Shown piece by piece: positions 58,054 through 64,000 of a DNA stretch of 64,000 nt (within the stretch, counting starts at the first letter, position 1; every line of letters begins with the position of its first letter). The stretch spans positions 558,001 to 622,000 of the forward strand of contig JASSUH010000001.1 in the NCBI GenBank assembly GCA_031963445.1. The letters run 5' to 3'. The notes under the pieces were generated by a model. It did not search any database. It saw nothing but the letters and a program-made list of their open reading frames with translations, and was not told the origin of the DNA. The translations under genes were made by a program, and so were the position numbers. The DNA is from JASSUD01 sp031963445 (GTDB lineage Bacteria > Pseudomonadota > Gammaproteobacteria > Burkholderiales > Burkholderiaceae).

Positions 58054-59628
58054 ATGAAATATAAAGATTTGCGTGATTTTGTTAGTCAGCTTGAAGCCTT
58101 AAATGAATTGCGACGTGTGTCGGTGCCAGTGTCCCCTGTGCTTGAAATGACCGCCTTATGCGATCGGACGCTGCAAGCACAAGGCCCTGCCTTATTATTT
58201 GAAAAGCCGACGGGCCATACGATGCCAGTGCTGGCCAATTTATTTGGCACGCCGCAGCGCGTGGCGCTGGGGATGGGCGTACAGGCGCAGGCTGGGGGCG
58301 ATGATTCGCTTAATTCGCTGCGCGAGATTGGGATTTTGCTCTCAGCGCTAAAAGAACCTGAGCCGCCTAAAGGGCTAAAGGAAGCCGGCAAACTTTTTAA
58401 GCTAGCTAAAGCAGTCTGGGATATGGCGCCTAAAACGATCAATGCGCCGCCTTGCCAAGAAGTGGTGTGGGAGGGAAATGAGGTTGATCTAGGGCGTTTG
58501 CCAATACAGACCTGTTGGCCGGGAGATGTCGCGCCTCTTATTACCTGGGGGCTGACCATTACGCGTGGGCCACATAAGCCACGGCAAAATCTGGGGATTT
58601 ATCGCCAACAAGTCATTAGCCATAACCAAGTGATTATGCGCTGGCTGGCTCATCGAGGGGGTGCGCTTGATTTTCGGGAATTTGCTCTGGCTAATCCTGG
58701 TCAACCTTATCCGGTTGCCGTGGCGCTTGGGGCAGATCCAGCAACTATCTTAGCGGCAGTGACGCCCGTGCCAGATACCCTCTCTGAATATCAATTTGCA
58801 GGCTTATTACGGGGTGGCAAAACAGAACTTGCTAAATGCCTGACACCAGGGCTGGAAGCGCTGCGGGTGCCAGCGCGTGCTGAAATAGTGTTAGAAGGCT
58901 TTATTTACCCGAGGCAAGGCAAGCCGCCTGTGGCTCCCGCTGATGCGCCACCCTATCCAACACAAGGTCCAGTAGCGGACTATGAACATGCGCTAGAAGG
59001 CCCTTATGGCGACCATACAGGCTATTACAACGAGACAGCATGGTTTCCCGTGCTAACTATTGAGAGTATTACGCTGCGCCGCGATGCGCTTTACCATTCC
59101 ACCTACACTGGCAAGCCACCGGATGAGCCGGCCGTTCTTGGCGTTGCACTCAATGAAGTGTTTGTGCCTTTGCTGCAAAAGCAATTTCCAGAAATTGTCG
59201 ATTTTTATCTGCCACCAGAAGGGTGCAGCTATCGTTTAGCGGTAGTTAGCATCAGTAAGCGCTATGCAGGGCACGCTAAGCGGGTCATGTTGGGTGTATG
59301 GAGTTTTCTGCGCCAATTTATGTATACGAAATTTATCGTGGTGGTCGATGACGATGTGAATATCCGCGATTGGAAAGAAGTGATTTGGGCGATTACGACT
59401 CGTATGGATCCGCTGCGTGACACGGTAATGATTGATAACACGCCGATTGATTATCTTGATTTTGCGTCGCCAGAAATTGGCGTTGGCTCAAAAATGGGCT
59501 TAGATGCGACGAATAAATGGCCGGGCGAAACACATCGCATATGGGGTCGTCCTATTACGATGGATGAGCAGGTTAAGCGCCGCGTTGACATGCTTTGGCA
59601 AGAGTTAGATTTATTAGGGCTGCGCTAA
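58054..59628 (+). CDS. ubiD: 4-hydroxy-3-polyprenylbenzoate decarboxylase
   Basis: This prenylated-FMN enzyme removes the carboxyl group during ubiquinone synthesis. It has 524 residues (497 in E. coli). LPIQTCWPGDVAPLITWGLT and NLGIYRQQVISHNQVIMRW contain the metal/phosphate-binding residues of the prFMN pocket; PFGEFTGYY appears as GPYGDHTGYYNE, with the catalytic glutamate region just before it (EIVLEGFIYP). The end KRRVDMLWQELDLLGL is typical. Its partner ubiX is not in view. With the UbiH-type gene at 30253 it supports an active ubiquinone pathway. Confidence 0.95.
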   Translation: MKYKDLRDFVSQLEALNELRRVSVPVSPVLEMTALCDRTLQAQGPALLFEKPTGHTMPVLANLFGTPQRVALGMGVQAQAGGDDSLNSLREIGILLSALKEPEPPKGLKEAGKLFKLAKAVWDMAPKTINAPPCQEVVWEGNEVDLGRLPIQTCWPGDVAPLITWGLTITRGPHKPRQNLGIYRQQVISHNQVIMRWLAHRGGALDFREFALANPGQPYPVAVALGADPATILAAVTPVPDTLSEYQFAGLLRGGKTELAKCLTPGLEALRVPARAEIVLEGFIYPRQGKPPVAPADAPPYPTQGPVADYEHALEGPYGDHTGYYNETAWFPVLTIESITLRRDALYHSTYTGKPPDEPAVLGVALNEVFVPLLQKQFPEIVDFYLPPEGCSYRLAVVSISKRYAGHAKRVMLGVWSFLRQFMYTKFIVVVDDDVNIRDWKEVIWAITTRMDPLRDTVMIDNTPIDYLDFASPEIGVGSKMGLDATNKWPGETHRIWGRPITMDEQVKRRVDMLWQELDLLGLR

Positions 59629-59662
59629 CTTGGAGGAACACACTATTGTTTAGGAGTATCTG

Positions 59663-61129
59663 ATGAATTCTGCTGTCTTTGCGCGGCTGCGTGATCCAGC
59701 CCTCTTAAAAAATCGTGCCTATATTGATGGTGAGTGGGTAAGTGGAGCAAGTGATTTTGCTGTCATGGACCCGGCCACAGATGAAGCGTTAGCGCGCGTG
59801 CCAAATCTTGATGAGCGAGCGACTCGAGAGGCCATTCAGGCCGCTAATAAAGCATGGCCCCTATGGCGCAGACAACCTGCTAAAGCGCGTGCCAATACCC
59901 TGCGTTGCTGGTTTCAGTTAATGCTTGAGCATGCTGACGATTTAGCTGTGTTAATTACCGCTGAGCAAGGTAAACCTTTTGCGGAGGCACAAGCTGAGGT
60001 GATGTATGCCGCGGCTTTTATTGAATGGTTCGCGGAGCAAGCCAAACGTATCGAAGGGGATGTGCTGGAAAGCCCTGCGCCAGATAGAAAGATATTGGTC
60101 ATTAAGCAGTCAGTGGGCGTGTGCGCCGCCATTACACCCTGGAATTTTCCACTCGCAATGATTACGCGCAAAGTGGCGCCCGCACTTGCTGCTGGCTGCC
60201 CGATTGTGATTAAGCCCGCTGAGCAGACACCGCTTTGCGCATTAGCGCTAGCTGAATTAGCGCAGCGTGCAGGCTTACCTAATGGCGTATTAAATGTGGT
60301 GACGGCGGATGCACAGAACTCAATAGAAGTCGGCCGCGTATTATGCGAAAGCACATTGGTACGCCATCTTTCTTTTACTGGCTCAACAGTAGTGGGACGA
60401 ACGTTGATGCAGCAATGTGCGCCAAACGTCAAAAGAATGTCACTTGAATTAGGCGGGCATGCGCCTTTTATTGTATTTGACGATGCTGACCTTGAAGCTG
60501 CGCTAGAGGGTGCAATCGCATCGAAATATCGAAATGCAGGTCAAACTTGCATCTGTGCAAATCGCTTTTATGTGCACGAGAAAATTCACGATGTGTTTGT
60601 GGAAAAACTAAGCCAGGCAAGCAGTGCGCTTAAAGTGGGTAATGGCTTCGAGGCAGACGTTAAGCTTGGGCCATTAATTGATCAGCAGGCGCTTGAAAAA
60701 GTGATGCGCCACATTCAAGACGCTCAACAAAAAGGCGCACAGTTGATGACGGGCGGCAACTTAATTGACTCTCGTTTCGTCGCTCCCACCGTGCTCACTC
60801 AAGTTACGCCTGAGATGTTGATTGCGCGAGAAGAGACTTTCGGCCCAGTGGCAGCAGTTTTTAAATTTAGAGATGAAGCAGAAGTGATTCAGCTTGCGAA
60901 TGACAGCGAATTTGGTCTGGCGGCCTATTTTTATAGCCGCGATATGGCTCGAGTATGGCGCGTTGCAGAAGCGCTCGAATATGGGATGGTAGGCATCAAT
61001 ACCACGCTCTTAAGTAATGAAGTCGCCCCTTTTGGTGGGGTTAAACAATCTGGCTTTGGCCGCGAAGGATCGAAATACGGCCTCGATGAATACCTTGAAA
61101 TAAAGTATTTAGCTATGGGTGGGTTGTAG
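59663..61129 (+). CDS. gabD: NAD(P)-dependent succinate-semialdehyde dehydrogenase
   Basis: This enzyme oxidises succinic semialdehyde to succinate, the last step of the GABA shunt. It has 488 residues and is close to E. coli GabD throughout. The cofactor site is AITPWNFPLAMITRKVAPAL (about 150) and SFTGSTVVGR; the general-base glutamate is in SLELGGHAPFIVFDDADL and the catalytic cysteine in NAGQTCICANR (about 290). The end GREGSKYGLDEYLEIKYLAM matches. AGGAGTATCTG precedes the ATG. It follows ubiD by 34 bases. No gabT or gabP lies beside it. Confidence 0.95.
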   Translation: MNSAVFARLRDPALLKNRAYIDGEWVSGASDFAVMDPATDEALARVPNLDERATREAIQAANKAWPLWRRQPAKARANTLRCWFQLMLEHADDLAVLITAEQGKPFAEAQAEVMYAAAFIEWFAEQAKRIEGDVLESPAPDRKILVIKQSVGVCAAITPWNFPLAMITRKVAPALAAGCPIVIKPAEQTPLCALALAELAQRAGLPNGVLNVVTADAQNSIEVGRVLCESTLVRHLSFTGSTVVGRTLMQQCAPNVKRMSLELGGHAPFIVFDDADLEAALEGAIASKYRNAGQTCICANRFYVHEKIHDVFVEKLSQASSALKVGNGFEADVKLGPLIDQQALEKVMRHIQDAQQKGAQLMTGGNLIDSRFVAPTVLTQVTPEMLIAREETFGPVAAVFKFRDEAEVIQLANDSEFGLAAYFYSRDMARVWRVAEALEYGMVGINTTLLSNEVAPFGGVKQSGFGREGSKYGLDEYLEIKYLAMGGL

Positions 61130-61140
61130 AGGTGATTTGA

Positions 61141-61217
61141 GAGGTTATCGGCCGTCATGTTGGGGTTCGTCCCTCACCCCAACACAACCCACTTTTAAAG
61201 ATCTTAAACAGGCTTTA
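61141..61217. repeat. R1 element, copy 9 (shortened)
   Basis: GGTTATCGGCCGTCATGTTG, GGGTTCGTCCCTCACCCCAA and CACAACCCACTTTTAAAGAT...AAACAGGCTTT. The central part is missing compared with copy 7. Confidence 0.75.
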
Positions 61218-61275
61218 AGGCTTGCTAGCCGTATGACACTGCTGCAAGCTTTATTTGATTGAGTATGTCGAGGGA

Positions 61276-61662
61276 TTAGCGTGCTTTAGGAGCTATCTTT
61301 GGCTCTACCTTAGCCTGACATCCTTTTTCTGCGTAGAGAGCGTGGAGTCTGTCTAAGCGAGCCTGTGCAGCTCTCTTTTCAACTGACGCTGCATTGCCTA
61401 GATCCATAAAAAACCACGGCACGATGAAAAATATGCCTGTTACGCCGAGCACAGCATTTTTAGCGCTTTGCCGACCACTTGCTACTTCGCGCGCATTGAT
61501 TTGCAGCGGCATTTGCTGAATTTCTTGCCAAAGAGATTGGCAACCTCTGGTTTCATCTCCGATCTGTGCGACCGGAACTGGATTAGCTGTGGTCTGTGCA
61601 CAGCCTGATAAAACAAGGCTTATGCTTAAACATAGAGCGATAATGGCCTGGCATTTCTTCAT
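61276..61662 (-). CDS. small lipoprotein of unknown function
   Basis: This 128-residue protein has a lipoprotein signal (IIALCLSISLVLSGC, lipobox LSGC, cysteine at about 21), so the mature form begins CAQTTANPVP. Residue +2 is Ala, not Asp, so outer-membrane sorting is expected. A short hydrophobic segment (AVLGVTGIFFIVPWFFMDLG, about 69-88) follows and then a coiled-coil-like Ala/Arg/Lys stretch (VEKRAAQARLDRLHALYAEK). Two further cysteines (GCQSLW, KGCQAK) may form a disulfide. AGAGGACTC precedes the ATG. Similar short lipoproteins with a GIFFIVPWFFMD-like segment are common hypothetical proteins in proteobacteria; function unknown. Confidence 0.78.
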   Translation of the reverse strand: MKKCQAIIALCLSISLVLSGCAQTTANPVPVAQIGDETRGCQSLWQEIQQMPLQINAREVASGRQSAKNAVLGVTGIFFIVPWFFMDLGNAASVEKRAAQARLDRLHALYAEKGCQAKVEPKIAPKAR

Positions 61663-62145
61663 GGCTTCTGAGTCCTCTTTGTTACTTAATCGTGTTTAAT
61701 CGGTCAATAAGTGATGGCAGGTATAGCCCTGTATTTGGCAGCAAAAATATTCTTTGTCCGGGCTAAGAGCCTGTTTCGGTATCTTCGGCACGCCTTTGCG
61801 GCCAGTGCAGATAGCACTTGCCGATCCTACGCTCATATAAGAATTATCTGCTACAGCCTATAGGCAGGCTGCGTATTATGCCTGAGGTTATTCTAAGATC
61901 CTGTTCAAGATCTTTAAAAGTGGGTTGTGTTGGGGTGACGAAGGAATCCCAACATGCGCGCCACAGCCTCTAAACAGGTCCTTAAGAATTTGCGATGCGT
62001 GAATGAAAAGCGTTTGAGCTTTTTTATACTTTTCTGAAAATACTTATCGTTATTGCAGATAGCTCTAGTTTTGAAAGGCTGCGCTTTGATGAGCAGATGC
62101 TCTACACTCGCTCGATATATTTTGCCGATCAAAATGGAGTTTTTA
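61663..62145. other. gene-free region with two palindromic segments
   Basis: These 480 bases contain no gene. From 61764 to about 61894 lies a segment beginning AAGAGCCTGTTTCGGTATC and ending TTCTAAGATCCTGTTCAAG, whose ends resemble R1 termini but whose centre is unrelated. The R1 copy 10 follows directly, so two elements may be nested or in tandem. Confidence 0.5.
61895..61985. repeat. R1 element, copy 10 (shortened)
   Basis: AGATCCTGTTCAAGATCTTT, AAAAGTGGGTTGTGTTGGGG, TGACGAAGGAATCCCAACAT and CTCTAAACAGGTCCTTAAG. Its centre is collapsed. Confidence 0.75.
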
Positions 62146-63348
62146 ATGTTAAAGCGCTGGGTGAGTTTTTTCTTGGCCGTCATGCTCACAGCATGTGCTG
62201 CTACCGCTCGTTCTTCTGCTAAAGCAGAAGAGGAAATTAAACTGCAAGTGCAGCCAGGGGATTTTCTGGTTTCTAATTTTCAGTTTGAAAGCGGCCAGAA
62301 TTTGCAGCTGCTTACTCAGCACTACCTCACACTGGGTACGCCACAGCGTGATAGCGATGGCAACTGCACTAACGCAGTACTGTTATTGCATGGCATTACG
62401 GGAGCAGGGCAAGCTTTTCTGACGCCAACCATGCAGCGTGAACTTTTTGCTCCAGGTCAGCCGTTGGATGCAACGCGCTACTACATCATTATTCCTGATG
62501 CGCTAGGGCGCGGCGGTTCTAGCAAGCCGAGCGATGGCTTGCGTGCACAATTTCCAAAATATAGCGATAAAGATATTGTCGCTGCCCAATATAGGCTAGT
62601 GACTGAGGGTCTACGGCTAACACATTTAAATTTAGTGTTAGGTGTGTCAACGGGTGGACGGCAAACTTGGATTTGGGGCGAGCGCTATCCCGCCATGATG
62701 GATAAGTTGATGGTAATCGGCTCGCAGCCAGTCGCTTTACGTGGGCGTGATGCTTGGTGGCGAAAAATGGTCGCAGATGCTATCCGACGTGACCCTAGTT
62801 GGCAAAACGGTGACTATATAAGTCAACCCACCCAGTGGTTAAATACGCTGCCCATGTTGCCGCTCATGTTGAGCAGTGCGAGCACTTTACAAGACGAGGC
62901 GAACACGCAAGCCAATATAGATCAGCTATTTAAGAAAATCGCCAGCGATGGTTATAAGCGTTTCGATGCGAATGATGAGTTGTATTGGTTGGAAGCTTCC
63001 AATTCCACGAACCCAGAGCCAGAGTTGGCAAAGATTGAAGCAAAACTGTACGTGGTAAATTTTCAAGATGATTTATTGAATACGGTCGGGCCTGAAGAAA
63101 TGTCACGCCTTGTTGCAAAGGTGCCACAAGGCGATTTTGTCGAGGTGCCTCATAGCATTGCCCCATATGGTCACCGGACAGTTGCTCATCCAGAAGCGTG
63201 GAAACCTTATCTGATCCAATTTCTTCAGCCTTCTACGGCACTTCCTGCTGCGGTTCCTCTCATTAGTAATGAGCAGCAAGACACAGAAACTACCTCGGAT
63301 AAAAGCACGCCACCTCTGCCCACTGCCGTGGATACGGGCAATTCATAG
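62146..63348 (+). CDS. alpha/beta hydrolase lipoprotein (MetX-like fold)
   Basis: This 400-residue protein starts at ATG 62146, which follows TGGAGTTTTTA and gives a lipoprotein signal (FFLAVMLTAC, cysteine near 16). The longer frame from 62053 has none. The body is an alpha/beta hydrolase of the homoserine-acetyltransferase-like group: oxyanion region LLLHGITGAG, nucleophile elbow GVSTGGRQTWIW (serine at about 170), aspartate in NFQDDLLNT and histidine in PYGHRTVAHPEAW. Because it is exported it cannot be the methionine enzyme MetX. Such exported forms are common in Burkholderiaceae and their substrates are unknown; an ester is expected. The last 40 residues are a Pro/Thr/Ser tail. Confidence 0.86.
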   Translation: MLKRWVSFFLAVMLTACAATARSSAKAEEEIKLQVQPGDFLVSNFQFESGQNLQLLTQHYLTLGTPQRDSDGNCTNAVLLLHGITGAGQAFLTPTMQRELFAPGQPLDATRYYIIIPDALGRGGSSKPSDGLRAQFPKYSDKDIVAAQYRLVTEGLRLTHLNLVLGVSTGGRQTWIWGERYPAMMDKLMVIGSQPVALRGRDAWWRKMVADAIRRDPSWQNGDYISQPTQWLNTLPMLPLMLSSASTLQDEANTQANIDQLFKKIASDGYKRFDANDELYWLEASNSTNPEPELAKIEAKLYVVNFQDDLLNTVGPEEMSRLVAKVPQGDFVEVPHSIAPYGHRTVAHPEAWKPYLIQFLQPSTALPAAVPLISNEQQDTETTSDKSTPPLPTAVDTGNS

Positions 63349-63432
63349 GCAGCCTTAAAGAAAAATTCTTAAAAACTAATGCAACTCTTTAAGACAACGG
63401 TAGAATACGCACTTTTGCGGCTGGCACACTAA

Positions 63433-64000
63433 ATGTCGAATAAAAAAGCGGCTTCTTTTGAATTGCGTAATGGCAGCGTTGATACGCTTTTTTTTGCGCC
63501 TAAAGCAAGCGATTTTGAGGCGATACGTACTGAGTTGATGCGCCGTTTTGAAACGACTCCAGAATTTTTTGCAAATGATGGAGTGGTCATTGATGTGCGG
63601 CGATGTGACGTCCTTGAGCCTCTGTCGCTAACAGCGCTCATAGATTTGCTCAAGCAGGTGCGCATGCGGCCTATTGGCGTGATTGCCGATGAAGCGCAGC
63701 GCGAATGGGCTGAGCTGGGCAAGCTGCCGATCTTGGATGGGCGCGATAAACGCGGCGCAAAACCGATTGAAAAATCGGCTTCTGCTGATGCGGCGGTGGC
63801 GGCCAACATGGTTACGCTACAGCCTGAGCTAGCGGCAAGCACGATGGTGCTCGATAAGCCACTGCGTTCTGGTCAGCAAATCTATGCTAAAGGTGATTTG
63901 GTTGTGCTGGAGCCAGTGAATGGCGGCGCTGAGGTGATGGCTGAAGGCAATCTTTATATCTATGCGCCGCTCCGTGGTCGTGCGCTGGCTGGCGTGCATG
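63433..64000 (+). CDS. minC: septum site-determining protein MinC (N-terminal part)
   Basis: The gene runs off the right edge; 189 codons are visible. The start ATG at 63433 (MSNKKAASFELRNGSVDTLF) is followed by the MinC N-domain (about 1-110; VVIDVRRCDVLEPLSLTALI, MRPIGVIADEAQREWAE), which inhibits FtsZ polymerisation, then a linker, then the start of the C-terminal beta-helix (TMVLDKPLRSGQQIYAKGDL, EVMAEGNLYIYAPLRGRALAGVH) that binds MinD. minD and minE are expected just outside the window on the same strand. No Shine-Dalgarno stands out. Confidence 0.96.
   Translation, partial: MSNKKAASFELRNGSVDTLFFAPKASDFEAIRTELMRRFETTPEFFANDGVVIDVRRCDVLEPLSLTALIDLLKQVRMRPIGVIADEAQREWAELGKLPILDGRDKRGAKPIEKSASADAAVAANMVTLQPELAASTMVLDKPLRSGQQIYAKGDLVVLEPVNGGAEVMAEGNLYIYAPLRGRALAGVH

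Overview
The window looks like part of the chromosome of a host-restricted beta-proteobacterium of the family Burkholderiaceae. The core genes (ubiH/dsbC, serS-rarA-lolA-ftsK, hemA, prfA, holC, pmbA, fumC with an SLT transglycosylase, ubiD) read as Burkholderia-type proteins. They sit in a genome of moderate GC with many small palindromic repeats, broken genes, phage and IS scraps, and AT-rich genes without recognisable relatives. That mix resembles the fungal endosymbionts Mycoavidus and Glomeribacter. This assignment is my inference and not a database result.

Layout: 1-2.3 kb holds the end of a PqaA-like gene, a broken HigB-type toxin with an intact antitoxin, and a pirin. 2.4-9.2 kb carries dsbD and a tripartite efflux set (outer-membrane factor, macA, macB). 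9.2-13 kb has an AT-rich orphan, a ProY-like permease and tRNA-Ser(CGA). 13.3-21 kb carries serS, rarA, lolA and ftsK (one minus-strand run), then trxB and an Smr protein. 21-27 kb is mostly accessory: two orphan genes on either side of mnmE and tRNA-fMet, a P2-type portal pseudogene, a propeller-like protein, an AlbA-domain remnant and IS630 debris. 27-34 kb has an AEC transporter, ychF, an NlpC/P60 hydrolase, ubiH-type hydroxylase, an ABC exporter and dsbC. 34-40 kb has an orphan, ung, trpC, trpD, another orphan, a trpG fragment and trpG. 40-49 kb has alkB, ettA, hemA, prfA, holC, an orphan membrane protein and ilvD. 49-64 kb has another orphan, lgt, grxC, pmbA, folA, thyA, fumC, an SLT transglycosylase, ubiD, gabD, a lipoprotein, an alpha/beta hydrolase and the start of minC.

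The most interesting signal is a set of eight orphan genes (A to H below). They are mostly AT-rich, Lys/Glu/Ser/Asn-rich, often coiled-coil, and start with short Ser/Asn/Thr-rich leaders. Four of them are preceded by a direct repeat of the form TTC(G)-N15-TTC(G) followed 30 or 31 bases later by a YANNNT -10 hexamer. This is the architecture of the PIP/hrpII box recognised by HrpX/HrpB-type AraC activators of type III secretion in Xanthomonas and Ralstonia. I infer that at least these four are candidate secreted effectors of one regulon. No secretion-apparatus gene lies in the window, so the inference rests on promoter geometry and protein composition.

At least four families of short inverted-repeat elements (called R1 to R4 here) lie between genes. 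R1 has ten recognisable copies and 12-base inverted ends, so it looks like a non-autonomous mobile element. Several orphans sit beside duplicated or broken sequence (a second partial trpG beside orphan F; a 103-base direct duplication around orphan C), which suggests that they arrived or moved by duplicative rearrangement. No rRNA operon or CRISPR array was seen.
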